DNA from: Bacteroidota bacterium
GTDB taxonomy: Bacteria > Bacteroidota > Bacteroidia > Chitinophagales > BACL12
Reading direction: 5' to 3'
Length of the DNA stretch: 64,000 nucleotides
NCBI GenBank assembly: GCA_016718035.1
Contig: JADKEK010000002.1
Coordinates: forward strand, 372,001-436,000
Shown in pieces: positions 45,896 through 56,268 of this stretch. The translations under genes and the position numbers were made by a program. Below the pieces are notes generated by a model that was not told the DNA's origin, searched no databases, and was given only the letters and a program-made list of their open reading frames with translations. Within the stretch, counting starts at the first letter, position 1, and each line of letters starts with the position of its first letter.

Positions 45896-46041
45896 CGCAA
45901 TTATCTACTTTCGACTTAGCTTATTATCCTGATGAACGTGGTCCTTATAATTACGATGTAAATAGCGGCCCTTTATCTGCTGGTTTAACTTTAGATGGTA
46001 GCGGTAAATTAGCAAATCCTGCATCGCGTTGGGGTGGTATT

Positions 46042-49000
46042 ATGCGTAATCTCGAATCCAACGACTTTGAAGCAGCTAATATCGAATTTGTGGAATTTTG
46101 GGTGATGGACCCATTTGATAACCGCGGTCCTATTGATGGCGAACAAGTTGTTGACGGTGGTTATTTATATGTAAACTTAGGTAACGTTTCAGAAGACATA
46201 TTAAAAGATTCACGTATGTTTTTTGAAAATGGTTTACCAAAAGATGGCAGTGATGATGGATTAGACCAAACCAGCTGGGGAAATGTTCCAAGAACGTTAC
46301 CAATTACCACTGCATTTGATAATGATGTAGAATCACGTGCAAACCAGGATAAAGGTTATGATGGTTTAAGCAGTGTTGAAGAAGCAGACTTTTTTGATGC
46401 ATTTATAACTGATGCAACTGCTGTTGTAACAGGCACACCATTAAATATAATTGAAAATGACCCTTCTGCCGATGACTATCATTATTACCGTGGAAGTGAT
46501 TATGATGATGCAGGTATAAGTATTCTTGAACGTTATAAAAAATATAATAACCCTCAGGGCAACTCACCAACTACCGAATCATCTCCTGAAGATTATCCGA
46601 CAGCAGCAACTACTATTCCTGAAACTGAAGATTTAAATGACGATTTCACATTAACAGAAACTGAATCGTATTTCCAATATCGTATTAAAATGGAACCGGG
46701 AATGGAAGCATCAAATCCATTTATTACCGATGTTGTTGTTGCTCCTCACTCATTTAAAGATGGTAGCACCGATTCAATTAAATGGTATCAATTTAAAATT
46801 CCGATTGACCAATATGATACACGTGTAGGAAGCATCCAGGATTTTAAATCTATTCGTTTTATCAGAATGTATATGACAGATTTCGAACAACCTGTTGTAA
46901 TGCGTTTTGCACGTTTAGAATTAGTGCGTAATCAATGGAGAAGATTCCAGTTCAGTTTATTAAATCCAGGTGAATATTTACCGGATGATGATGGTAACGA
47001 AACTGACTTCAACGTATCATCTGTGAGTATTGAAGAAAATAGTGCTCGTCAACCGATACCTTATGCATTACCTCCGGGTGTTGAACGCGAACAAACTTTA
47101 GGTAGCGGAAGTTCAGTTTCTACTTATCAGCAAAACGAACAATCGTTAAGCATGCAGGTTTGTCCTTTACAGGATGGTGATGCAAGAGCTGTATTTAAAT
47201 CATTGAATATTGATTTACGTCGTTATGGCCGCATGATTATGAACGTGCACGCTGAACCACTTCCTGATGCACCATTAGCAACATTAAATGATGGCGACTT
47301 ACATTTATTTATTCGCTTAGGTTCCGACTTTACCAATAACTATTACGAATATGATATTCCGTTAACTGTAACCAAATTACCATTACCTGCAGGAACTACA
47401 GAAGATGAAGCAGTTCGTGAAGCAATTTGGGCAACGTTAATTGATTTCCCACTCGACTCGTTAGTTGCCGTTAAAACATTACGTAATAAAGATGAAATTT
47501 CACCTTTAACGCCATACTCGGTTGATGCAGGCGATGGTATTACTTATTCCATAATTGGTAATCCTGATTTAGGATATGTGGAAGAAATTATGATTGGTAT
47601 TCGCAATCCAAAAGAAGTTGCAGGCTCAGGTCAGGAATATTGTGCTGAAGTTTGGGTGAATGAGTTGCGATTAACCGGTATTGATGAAAGTGGTGGATGG
47701 GCGGCATTAGCAAGAGCAGATTTAAAATTGGCTGACCTTGGAACATTTACTGTTTCCGGAAATATGCATACCGCTGGTTTTGGAACATTGGAACAACAAA
47801 TTGATGAACGTTATAAAGATAATTTTTATCAGTATGCCGCTTCCTTAAGTTTAGAGTTAGGTAAATTTTTACCTCAGGATGTAAAATTACGTTTGCCATT
47901 ATATGCAAGTATTTCTGAATCGTTCAGTAATCCTGAATTCGACCCATATGAATTAGATGTTGACCTCAACGACAAACTGGAAGAAATATCTACAACCTAT
48001 GGCACCGATTCGGCTGATGTTTACAAACGTTCGGTCATTGATTATATCGCTGTAAAAAGTATTAACTTATCTAATATCCGTTTCGAACGTGGCGATAAAG
48101 GTGGCAATCCACATTTATGGGATAAAGAAAATTTTGATTTAACATTAGCTTATTCTCAGGAATATAACAGTAACCCAACATTAGAATATGATGTAGTTGA
48201 CCGTTATAAAGCAGCTTTAGGATATAGCTATAATCAAAAAGCAAAATATATTACACCATTTGAAAAAGTAATCGATAAAAAATATAAATGGTTAACACCA
48301 ATCCGCGATTTCAATTTCAATTTATTACCAACAGGTTACAGTTTCCGCACCGAATTAAACAGACAATTTGGTGAAACATTAATGCGCGATATTTATGGTG
48401 ATGGATTAATTGACCCAACATTTGATAAATATTTTACCTGGGATAGATTTTATGGTTTAAAACTGGAGCCTGCCAAATCGATTAAAATTGATTTCAGTGC
48501 AACCAATAATGCCCGTATCGATGAACCATATGGTAAATTAGATTCACAGGAAAAACGTGACTCGGTTTGGATGAGTTTTATGGATTTAGGAAGAACTACC
48601 AATTACCGTCATACTTTATCTGCAACCTACACATTGCCAATCAGCAAACTACCAATATTCAGTTGGGTTACAGTTAAAGCTAATTACAATACCAGTTATG
48701 CATGGATTGCAGGTTCACTTGGTTTAGCAGATACATTGGGAAATACCATTAATAACACCCAATCGCGTTCAATTAACGGTGAATTTAATTTCCGTAACCT
48801 CTACAATAAATCTAAATTCTTAAAACAATATAACTCCAACACATCACCAACTAAAACAAATAACAAAGGTTCTAAAGGTGGTGACGAAGAGGAAGAAGAT
48901 GATGATAAAGTTGCAGCTGTTGATCCTAAAAAAGACAAAACACCTACAGTATCCGCTCCGGTTGAAACAATGTTGCGTTTATTAATCAGTTTAAAACGTG

Positions 49001-50370
49001 TTACCATTAATTACACTCAAAACTATGGAACAACATTGCCGGGCTTTATGCAAAATTCTGAAATCATTGGATTAAACACCGGAACTATGGCTCCCGGATT
49101 TGATTTCATTTTTGGTTATCAACCAACTTATAAATGGCTGGATAGTGTTTCCGGTTTAGGTTATTTGAGCACGGCGACAACATTAAACTATTTATTTTTA
49201 CAAACTTATAGTGAAGTGCTTGATGTTCGCGCCAACTTTGAACCTTTAAAAGATTTCAGATTAGATGTGAACATGAATAAAAACTATTCAAAAAATCATT
49301 CTGAATATTTTAAAAATACATTAAGTGTTGACGATCCGTTGTTCGAACATTTAAATGCAGTTGATGCAGGAAGTTTTAGTATCAGCTATAGCATTATGGG
49401 AACCGTTTTCGAAAAACTTGACCCGAAAGAAGTTTCTGCTACGTTTAAACAGTTTGAAGCAAATCGTGAAATTATTTCTAACCGCTGGCAAACAGAATTA
49501 AATACTGTTTACTCAGAAGGGCAATTCTTTAACCCACTCGATTCAACATTGTTACCTAACTATGCTGAAGGTTACGGTCCTTATTCACAGGATGTATTAA
49601 TTCCTGCATTTATAGCGGCATATACCGGAAAATCTGCTGCAGACATTTCATTAAATGCATTTAGTCAAATACCTAAACCTAACTACAGAATTACTTATAA
49701 TGGCTTAAGTAAATTACCAGGGTTTAAGAAACTGTTTTCTACATTCACTGTAACCAGTGCTTACACTTCAACACTGTCGTTGAACAGCTTTACCACTGAC
49801 CTCGATTTTGATGGTAACTATTATGCTTATGCCCACGTGGTAGATACATTAACCGGAAACTTTGTAACACTTTACGATATTCCTAATATTATTATTAATG
49901 AAGCTTTATCACCGTTAATTGGATTTGATGTTACCTGGATAAATGGTATCACATCGAAATTTGATTTCAAAAAATCAAGAACATTAACCATGAGTTTCAT
50001 CGATTATCAGTTAACACAAATTCATTCAACTGAATTTACAATTGGTGCCGGTTATAAAATGAGTGGCTTCACCTTGCCAATCAAAATAAAAGGTCGTCGT
50101 CCAAATCTTGAAAACGATTTAACATTTAAATTCGACTTCAGCTTCCGTGATGATATTACTACCAATTTCAGATTAGACCAGGATTTAAATGAACCTACTG
50201 GTGGTATGAAAAGTATCACATTGTCGCCAACTATCGATTATGTGGTTAACGACAGATTCAATATTCAGTTGTATTTCGACAGACAAAAAACAGTTCCGAA
50301 AATTTCGACCAGCTACCCTATCACTTCTACCAATGCAGGTATCAAAGTGAGATTTAGTTTAGCAGAATAA
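46042..50370 (+). CDS. sprA: T9SS outer-membrane channel SprA, C-terminal part (frameshifted)
   Basis: This frame is open from 45897 upstream. The ATG at 46042 is only the first Met. It continues SprA with FDLAYYPDERGPYNYDV, then SRWGGIMRNLESNDFEAANIEFVEFWVMDPF, and a long series of outer-membrane beta strands (TTNYRHTLSATYTLPIS, RVTINYTQNYGTTLPGF, FEPLKDFRLDVNMNKNYSKN). The C-terminus VNDRFNIQLYFDRQKTVPKIS and AGIKVRFSLAE is typical. A local acidic stretch DEEEEDDDK is part of a loop. It ends at a strong terminator. See the N-terminal part for the frameshift. Confidence 0.93.
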   Translation: MRNLESNDFEAANIEFVEFWVMDPFDNRGPIDGEQVVDGGYLYVNLGNVSEDILKDSRMFFENGLPKDGSDDGLDQTSWGNVPRTLPITTAFDNDVESRANQDKGYDGLSSVEEADFFDAFITDATAVVTGTPLNIIENDPSADDYHYYRGSDYDDAGISILERYKKYNNPQGNSPTTESSPEDYPTAATTIPETEDLNDDFTLTETESYFQYRIKMEPGMEASNPFITDVVVAPHSFKDGSTDSIKWYQFKIPIDQYDTRVGSIQDFKSIRFIRMYMTDFEQPVVMRFARLELVRNQWRRFQFSLLNPGEYLPDDDGNETDFNVSSVSIEENSARQPIPYALPPGVEREQTLGSGSSVSTYQQNEQSLSMQVCPLQDGDARAVFKSLNIDLRRYGRMIMNVHAEPLPDAPLATLNDGDLHLFIRLGSDFTNNYYEYDIPLTVTKLPLPAGTTEDEAVREAIWATLIDFPLDSLVAVKTLRNKDEISPLTPYSVDAGDGITYSIIGNPDLGYVEEIMIGIRNPKEVAGSGQEYCAEVWVNELRLTGIDESGGWAALARADLKLADLGTFTVSGNMHTAGFGTLEQQIDERYKDNFYQYAASLSLELGKFLPQDVKLRLPLYASISESFSNPEFDPYELDVDLNDKLEEISTTYGTDSADVYKRSVIDYIAVKSINLSNIRFERGDKGGNPHLWDKENFDLTLAYSQEYNSNPTLEYDVVDRYKAALGYSYNQKAKYITPFEKVIDKKYKWLTPIRDFNFNLLPTGYSFRTELNRQFGETLMRDIYGDGLIDPTFDKYFTWDRFYGLKLEPAKSIKIDFSATNNARIDEPYGKLDSQEKRDSVWMSFMDLGRTTNYRHTLSATYTLPISKLPIFSWVTVKANYNTSYAWIAGSLGLADTLGNTINNTQSRSINGEFNFRNLYNKSKFLKQYNSNTSPTKTNNKGSKGGDEEEEDDDKVAAVDPKKDKTPTVSAPVETMLRLLISLKRVTINYTQNYGTTLPGFMQNSEIIGLNTGTMAPGFDFIFGYQPTYKWLDSVSGLGYLSTATTLNYLFLQTYSEVLDVRANFEPLKDFRLDVNMNKNYSKNHSEYFKNTLSVDDPLFEHLNAVDAGSFSISYSIMGTVFEKLDPKEVSATFKQFEANREIISNRWQTELNTVYSEGQFFNPLDSTLLPNYAEGYGPYSQDVLIPAFIAAYTGKSAADISLNAFSQIPKPNYRITYNGLSKLPGFKKLFSTFTVTSAYTSTLSLNSFTTDLDFDGNYYAYAHVVDTLTGNFVTLYDIPNIIINEALSPLIGFDVTWINGITSKFDFKKSRTLTMSFIDYQLTQIHSTEFTIGAGYKMSGFTLPIKIKGRRPNLENDLTFKFDFSFRDDITTNFRLDQDLNEPTGGMKSITLSPTIDYVVNDRFNIQLYFDRQKTVPKISTSYPITSTNAGIKVRFSLAE

Positions 50371-50391
50371 GAATTTGAAACATTATACGCG

Positions 50392-50430
50392 TAGCCGGCA
50401 GCTTTTTCAAGTTTTGCCGGCTATTTTTTT
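50392..50430 (+). terminator. Intrinsic terminator of sprA
   Basis: Perfect 9-bp arms TAGCCGGCA (50392-50400) and TGCCGGCTA (50415-50423) are followed by seven T residues (50424-50430), 22 bases past the sprA stop. Confidence 0.9.
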
Positions 50431-50490
50431 GAGATGGCATCAAAACAACCCACTAAAACTTGAGCACTTATTCTGCTCCTCAATATGCCT

Positions 50491-50498
50491 TATATTTG
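50491..50498 (+). promoter_or_regulatory. -7 element of polA
   Basis: TATATTTG matches TAnnTTTG, 17 bases before the ATG at 50516. No -33 match at the usual distance. Confidence 0.5.
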
Positions 50499-50515
50499 CA
50501 GTATAACTCAAAAAG

Positions 50516-53326
50516 ATGGCAAATTCAACCGACGAAAAAAAACTCTATTTACTAGATGCATTTGCATTAATTTTCAGGTCCTATTTTGCGTTTGCAAAAA
50601 ATCCGATAATTAATTCTAAAGGGCAAAACACTTCTGCCATTTTAGGTTTTGTAAACACCCTTAATTTATTGCTGAAAAAAACCAATTCAACACATATTGC
50701 AGTTTGTTTCGACTCAGCAGAACAAACACAACGCGAAGAAGTGTTTGCCGATTACAAAGCCAATAGAGCAGAAACGCCGGAGGATATCAAATTTGCCGTT
50801 CCTTATATCAAGGCTATTGTAAAAGCATTTAATATTCCATTAATTGAAAAACCGGGTTATGAAGCCGATGATATAATTGGTACACTGGCTAAAAAAGCCA
50901 AAGCTGCAGGTTACGATGTGTACATGGTTACCATGGATAAAGATTATGGCCAATTGGTGGAAGATGGTATTTATATGTATCGCCCGAGTTTTACAGGTAA
51001 TGGTTTTGACACTGTTGGGTTGGAAGACATATTAAAAAAATGGGAGATAGAAAATCCGCTCCAGGTAATTGATATTTTAGGATTAATGGGTGATGCCGTT
51101 GACAATATTCCCGGCGTTCCCGGAGTTGGCGAAAAAACTGCAAAAAAGTTAATTCAGGAATATGGTTCAGTAGAAGGCTTGTATGAAAATACTGATAAAC
51201 TAAAAGGCAAACTACAAGAAAACGTTGTCAATAATAAGGAGCAAGCACTCATGAGTAAACATTTAGCAACTATTATGTTAGATGTTCCAGTTGAATTTGA
51301 TGAAGCGAAATTAATTATTGAAGACCCTGACCGCGAAGCACTTTCTGCACTTTTTCAGGAGTTGGAATTTAGAAAATTAGGCAAAGAAATATTAGGCGAG
51401 GAATATAGTGTAAACACTGCTAAAAAAAATGAGCAACTCGATTTATTTGGCAACCCTGTTGAAGGTGGCAACAAAACTGCCGTGCAGGAAACTATTGATG
51501 AAGTTGTTGCAGGAAGAAATATTGATAATGTAGAACATACCTACACATTAGTAGACACACCTGAATTAAGAAAAAAACTTATTGCCGATTTATCTAAACA
51601 AACTATTTTTTGCTTCGATACAGAAACTACCGGTATTGATGCTAACACAGCCGAGTTGGTTGGATTGGCTTTTTCGTGGAAAGTAAATGAAGGATATTAC
51701 GTTCCGCTTCCGGCAGACCAAAAAGAGGTGCGACAAATTGTAAATGAATTTAAACACATTTTAGAAGATACTTCCAAAACCAAAGTAGCGCAAAACTTAA
51801 AATATGATTACCTCGCTTTAAAATGGTACGACATTAATGTAAAAGGTCCATTTGAAGATAGTATGATTGCGCATTATTTATTGGAGCCCGAATTACGTCA
51901 CGGCATGGATTTTTTAGCCGAAACCTATTTAGGGTATTCACCGGTTTCTATTGAAACATTAATTGGCAAAAAAGGGAAAAATCAATTGAGCATGCGCGAT
52001 GCGGATGTAAAAAAAGTTTGTGAGTATTCTTCTGAAGATGCTGATATCACTTTACAACTACACAATCACTTTAAGCCGCTGCTCAAAACAGAAGAGTTAG
52101 ATGCGCTATACAATGAAGTAGAAATTCCATTAATAGAAGTGTTGGCTGACATGGAATTTGAAGGTATCAATCTCGATGTGCCTTTTTTAGCAGATTACAG
52201 CAAAGTGTTAGAAAAAGATATTATTGAACTCGAAAAGAAAATTCACGAAATTGCAGGTGTAAGATTTAATATTGATTCACCAAAACAATTAGGTGAAGTA
52301 TTATTTACCAAATTAAAAATCCCCTACGAAGGTCAAAAAACTAAAACCGGACAATTATCAACCGGTGAAGATATTCTGGCAAAATTGGCGCACAATCATC
52401 CTATTGCCAATTTAATTTTAGATTATCGTGAATTAGGAAAATTAAAATCTACCTATGTAGATTCATTGCCAGCATTAATTAATCCTAAAACCAACCGATT
52501 ACATACCACATTTGCACAAGCTGTTGCTTCCAGCGGAAGATTGTCGTCGAATAACCCGAATTTACAAAACATACCTATTCGCACCGAACGCGGCCAGCAG
52601 GTGAGAAAAGCATTTATTCCCCGCAGCAGTGAATACAAAATATTAAGTGCCGATTATTCTCAAATAGAGTTACGTGTTATTGCGGCTTTAAGTAACGACC
52701 AGGGAATGATTGATGCATTTAAACAAGGTATGGATATTCACAGTGCTACTGCAGCAAAAGTATTTGGTGTTGCCATAAATGAAGTTACCCGCGAAATGCG
52801 AAGCAGAGCGAAAGCAGTAAACTTTGGAATTGCGTATGGCCAGACTGCATTTGGCTTATCTCAAAATTTAGGTATATCAAGAGGTGAAGCCAAAGAAATT
52901 ATTGAAAATTACAACGCGCAATTTCCGGGTGTAAAACAATTAATGGATACCAATATTGAATTTGCCCGTAAACATGGTTACACCCAAACAGTGCGCGGCA
53001 GAAAACGGTATATTAAAGACATTAACTCTGCCAATCAAACAGTTCGCAATCAGGCTGAACGCATTGCGGTAAATTCACCAATACAAGGTTCAGCTGCCGA
53101 TATGATTAAAGTGGCAATGATTAATATTCACCACGAACTCAACAAACGTAAATTAAAATCGCGTATGCTGTTGCAAGTGCACGATGAGTTGGTATTCGAT
53201 GCCTTTATTCCTGAATTGGATGAATTGCGTGAAATTGTTGTAGACAAAATGGTTACCGCCATTAAATTGAATGTGCCAATTGAAGCAGAAGTTGGTGTTG
53301 GCGCTAATTGGTTGGAAGCACATTAA
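50516..53326 (+). CDS. polA: DNA polymerase I
   Basis: A 936-residue DNA repair and Okazaki-maturation polymerase. The 5' nuclease domain spans about 1-290 (LLDAFALIFRSYFAF, GYEADDIIGTLAKKA, GDAVDNIPGVPGVGEKTA). The 3'-5' exonuclease domain is intact with FDTETTGID near residue 366, which holds the metal-binding Asp and Glu. The polymerase domain has motif A SADYSQIELRVIAALS, motif B RSRAKAVNFGIAYGQTAFGLSQ, and motif C QVHDELVFDA. The ATG at 50516 follows a TATATTTG element. The cation transporter gene follows on the same strand. Confidence 0.97.
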   Translation: MANSTDEKKLYLLDAFALIFRSYFAFAKNPIINSKGQNTSAILGFVNTLNLLLKKTNSTHIAVCFDSAEQTQREEVFADYKANRAETPEDIKFAVPYIKAIVKAFNIPLIEKPGYEADDIIGTLAKKAKAAGYDVYMVTMDKDYGQLVEDGIYMYRPSFTGNGFDTVGLEDILKKWEIENPLQVIDILGLMGDAVDNIPGVPGVGEKTAKKLIQEYGSVEGLYENTDKLKGKLQENVVNNKEQALMSKHLATIMLDVPVEFDEAKLIIEDPDREALSALFQELEFRKLGKEILGEEYSVNTAKKNEQLDLFGNPVEGGNKTAVQETIDEVVAGRNIDNVEHTYTLVDTPELRKKLIADLSKQTIFCFDTETTGIDANTAELVGLAFSWKVNEGYYVPLPADQKEVRQIVNEFKHILEDTSKTKVAQNLKYDYLALKWYDINVKGPFEDSMIAHYLLEPELRHGMDFLAETYLGYSPVSIETLIGKKGKNQLSMRDADVKKVCEYSSEDADITLQLHNHFKPLLKTEELDALYNEVEIPLIEVLADMEFEGINLDVPFLADYSKVLEKDIIELEKKIHEIAGVRFNIDSPKQLGEVLFTKLKIPYEGQKTKTGQLSTGEDILAKLAHNHPIANLILDYRELGKLKSTYVDSLPALINPKTNRLHTTFAQAVASSGRLSSNNPNLQNIPIRTERGQQVRKAFIPRSSEYKILSADYSQIELRVIAALSNDQGMIDAFKQGMDIHSATAAKVFGVAINEVTREMRSRAKAVNFGIAYGQTAFGLSQNLGISRGEAKEIIENYNAQFPGVKQLMDTNIEFARKHGYTQTVRGRKRYIKDINSANQTVRNQAERIAVNSPIQGSAADMIKVAMINIHHELNKRKLKSRMLLQVHDELVFDAFIPELDELREIVVDKMVTAIKLNVPIEAEVGVGANWLEAH

Positions 53327-53359
53327 ATAATAAATTAACTTAATCAGTAAATATTTATT

Positions 53360-54343
53360 TTGCAAAAAGATAATATACGTTTACAAAAAATAGTAGTAGC
53401 AATAGCCATTGTGTTATTGCTGGTAAAATTTACTGCGTATATTATTACACATTCTAATGCAGTATTAACGGATGCATTAGAATCTATCGTTAATGTGGTC
53501 GCCGGAATTTTTGGGCTATACAGTCTCATTCTCGCTTCAAAGCCTAAAGATGAAAGCCACCCCTATGGTCATGGTAAAATTGAATTCATTTCTGCCAGCA
53601 TAGAAGGGAGTTTAATATTAATTGCAGGTTTACTCATAATTGGAAAATCAACATTCAATTTATTTTTCCCCCAAACCATTCAACATATTGAATCAGGTAT
53701 AATCCTAGTGAGTTTTGCCGGTATTATCAATTTTTTGATGGGTTACGTGATGGAGAAACGTGGCAAAAAATCGAATTCGCTCACTTTAGTTGCAGGAGGA
53801 AAACACTTACAAAGTGATGGCTGGAGCACGGCAGGATTGCTAGTTGGCTTAACCTTATTGTATTTTTTACAATATCCCTGGATTGACAGTGCTGTAGCGA
53901 TAATATTTGGTGCTTACATTTGTTACGAAGGTTATAAAATTTTACGCCAAAGTATTGCGGGAATTATGGATGAAGCTGATACTGAATTGTTACAAGGGGT
54001 AATTAGCACCTTACAACAAAACAGAGAACCAAATTGGATTGATATCCATAATATGCGCGTTATTAAATATGGCGCAAACTTACATTTTGATTGCCACTTC
54101 ACAGTCCCTTATTATTTTACTGTAAAAGAAGGCCATAACGAATTAGAGAAAATAGAAACCATCATTAAAAAACATCATGAAACTTCTGATGAATGGTTCG
54201 TTCACATTGATGCTTGTGTTCCACCATTAATGTGTCGTATTTGTAAAAAGGCAGACTGCTTACAACGACAGGCGCCTTTTGAAAATGAAGTAATCTGGAA
54301 TTTGGAAAACGTAATTCGGAACCGCAAACACGGATTAGATTAA
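53360..54343 (+). CDS. Cation diffusion facilitator (CDF) family metal transporter
   Basis: A 327-residue divalent metal/proton antiporter of the inner membrane. Metal-binding residues are visible in the second helix (SNAVLTDALES, Asp of the zinc site) and in the fifth helix (SDGWSTAGLLVGL), and the conserved loop SHPYGHGKIEFISA is complete. About six membrane helices are followed by a cytoplasmic domain. The C-terminus has a Cys/His cluster (HIDACVPPLMCRICKKADC), which may bind metal. Translation starts at a TTG at 53360, since no other in-frame start precedes the first helix. Metal (Zn, Fe or other) cannot be assigned. Confidence 0.9.
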   Translation: MQKDNIRLQKIVVAIAIVLLLVKFTAYIITHSNAVLTDALESIVNVVAGIFGLYSLILASKPKDESHPYGHGKIEFISASIEGSLILIAGLLIIGKSTFNLFFPQTIQHIESGIILVSFAGIINFLMGYVMEKRGKKSNSLTLVAGGKHLQSDGWSTAGLLVGLTLLYFLQYPWIDSAVAIIFGAYICYEGYKILRQSIAGIMDEADTELLQGVISTLQQNREPNWIDIHNMRVIKYGANLHFDCHFTVPYYFTVKEGHNELEKIETIIKKHHETSDEWFVHIDACVPPLMCRICKKADCLQRQAPFENEVIWNLENVIRNRKHGLD

Positions 54344-55029
54344 TTTTTTACTGGATGCACATGTTTAAGCAGGCCGGTAATTATCAGGTACTGAGCAGCA
54401 ATATATGTTATCATTATAAGTAGTGAAGCCGAATTAAATGGCGTATGAAATTTATTGATAGCAATAAGCGCATCAGAAAAAATAAACAAAACTGCTCCGG
54501 TTAAAACAGTTACAAAACTACTTGCATCTGTTCGTTGCCATCTGCGCATAGCAGCTACACACATAAGGGAAATTACAGTTGCATAGGCTATTACCGGAAC
54601 TTTCATCTCCCCTAAATTAGGAAACAATACTATAAGCAACGACAATGCAAATAGCAACGGAATAAGGTAAAACAATGGTTGTAGTGGTTTTCCGATACTG
54701 TTTTTATCGGCCATTTTATTAAACGTAAGCATATAAAAAATGTGCCCGATTAAAAACGCTGCCAATCCCAATAAAAAAAATAATTCGTTGTTTTCTGTAA
54801 ACATTAATAGCACATCACCTGCCCAACAAAAAAGAATAGCTATAACCAACAGATTAAACCCGATAAACTTCCGATTAGGCAATGCTATTACATGACCAAG
54901 TAATAATGGCATTAACAGCACTTTCGTAACATCTGCCAACAAGGGTTGTTTAATTATTATACCAATAAGATGAATGGCAGATACAATAAGAAAAGTTATA
55001 AGCAATCCGGTGTTTTTATTCAGCGTCAT
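54340..55029 (-). CDS. Lysoplasmalogenase (YhhN/TMEM86 family)
   Basis: A 229-residue membrane protein with about eight hydrophobic segments. It matches the YhhN family: FCWAGDVLLMF near residue 70, AAFLIGHIFYML, and GAVLFIFSDALIAINKF near 178-194. TMEM86B of this family hydrolyses the vinyl-ether bond of lysoplasmalogens, releasing an aldehyde. Its start overlaps the stop of the AGMO-like gene by four bases (ATGA-type coupling), so the two are co-translated. Together they suggest ether-lipid turnover. Its 3' end overlaps the convergent CDF gene by four bases. Confidence 0.85.
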   Translation of the reverse strand: MTLNKNTGLLITFLIVSAIHLIGIIIKQPLLADVTKVLLMPLLLGHVIALPNRKFIGFNLLVIAILFCWAGDVLLMFTENNELFFLLGLAAFLIGHIFYMLTFNKMADKNSIGKPLQPLFYLIPLLFALSLLIVLFPNLGEMKVPVIAYATVISLMCVAAMRRWQRTDASSFVTVLTGAVLFIFSDALIAINKFHTPFNSASLLIMITYIAAQYLIITGLLKHVHPVKN

Positions 55030-56261
55030 TTAGCAAATGTTTTGCGCATACTGATGAAAATTAAAGTTGAACCCAAAGCAAATACTACCAACCCAAAAAG
55101 TCCAAAGTAGTTCGGGTCATGTAATATATTTTGTTGCAGCATCAACACATAAAAAACTACAGTAAATAACAATCGACCAATTTCTATCAGGTAGGCTTTT
55201 CGGTTTGCTTCTAAAATCATCCCTATGCTGGTAATAGAAAATAAAATGAGTGCCATAAAAATTAATCCGGTTGTTAAATCATAGGACTCATAGGTGAACA
55301 AAAATAACGACGCTAGTCCGAGGATAATGACAAACTGAACCAGCACATAATAATTTAATTTTACAGGAATAACCGTATTGTATTTAACAGCAATATCAGG
55401 TGTAATTTCCGGAGCCGCTTGTGGACCACCAAGTTCTTGCGGGAACCATCCAGGAGGGAAAAATAATAGTTTAAGTTTATCAGTTAGTTTTTTTGTTTTA
55501 GACAAATCGGCAAATAAATCTTTCCAAAAATCCAACTGTGCTCTAAGCGGGTTCCAGGTTTTTAAAGGTTTGGTAATACCATACACTACTTCTTCATCTT
55601 CTTTTTGAAATGTGCCAAACATTCTATCCCAAATAATTAAAGTGCCACCATGATTTTTGTCGATGTATTTTGGGTTGCGCCCGTGATGCACCCTATGATG
55701 TGAAGGTGTATTAAAAATATATTCTATAGGTTTTGGCAACAGATGAATAGTTTTTGTATGAATCCAAAACTGATATAAAGTTTGAAACTGACTGATAATA
55801 ATAAACATCACCGGATCAAAGCCAATAATCGCCAGTGGTAAATAAAATAAAAACGAACCGAACTTTTGAAATGCTCCCTGGCGAAGTGCCACACTCAAAT
55901 TATATTCTTCACTTTGATGATGCACAACATGGCCTCCCCATAACACATTAATTTCATGTGCAAGGCGGTGAAACCAATAATAAAAAAAATCTATTCCAAT
56001 AAATAAAATGGTCCAGTTTAATAATGTAGGCGGAATTGTTGTCACTTTATAATGGTCGAAAATCCAGGCATAAACACCTACGACAAATGCTTTTAAAAAT
56101 GCGCCTGTAACCTGTTCAGTAATTCCGGCGTTAATATTGGAGAGGGCATCATTTAAGCGATAGTAACCTGTTTTTTTCGACTTATCGATAAGCAATTCAA
56201 TACCAATTAACAGGAAAAAAACAGGAATCGCATATACTATATAATTAACCGCTGCTGGCAT
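55026..56261 (-). CDS. Alkylglycerol monooxygenase-like (sterol desaturase family) membrane protein
   Basis: A 411-residue membrane di-iron protein of the fatty acid hydroxylase superfamily, most like AGMO/TMEM195. The histidine boxes are H98-x3-H102 (HRLAH), H111-x2-HH (HVVHH, 111-115) and HHRVHH at 188-193. The stretch HHQSEEYNLSVALRQ is the AGMO-type signature. AGMO cleaves the ether bond of alkylglycerols using tetrahydrobiopterin. Bacterial members are not well characterised. It has a good promoter (56269-56303) and is the first gene of a two-gene operon with lysoplasmalogenase, overlapping by four bases. It differs from the hydroxylase at 4125-5006, which has a different architecture. 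Confidence 0.83.
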   Translation of the reverse strand: MPAAVNYIVYAIPVFFLLIGIELLIDKSKKTGYYRLNDALSNINAGITEQVTGAFLKAFVVGVYAWIFDHYKVTTIPPTLLNWTILFIGIDFFYYWFHRLAHEINVLWGGHVVHHQSEEYNLSVALRQGAFQKFGSFLFYLPLAIIGFDPVMFIIISQFQTLYQFWIHTKTIHLLPKPIEYIFNTPSHHRVHHGRNPKYIDKNHGGTLIIWDRMFGTFQKEDEEVVYGITKPLKTWNPLRAQLDFWKDLFADLSKTKKLTDKLKLLFFPPGWFPQELGGPQAAPEITPDIAVKYNTVIPVKLNYYVLVQFVIILGLASLFLFTYESYDLTTGLIFMALILFSITSIGMILEANRKAYLIEIGRLLFTVVFYVLMLQQNILHDPNYFGLFGLVVFALGSTLIFISMRKTFAK

Positions 56262-56268
56262 ATGCTGT

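Noticed and set aside
45840..45900. Programmed ribosomal frameshift in sprA
   Set aside because: The site lacks a convincing slippery heptamer with a downstream stimulator, and the family does not use frameshifting. One missing base explains it.
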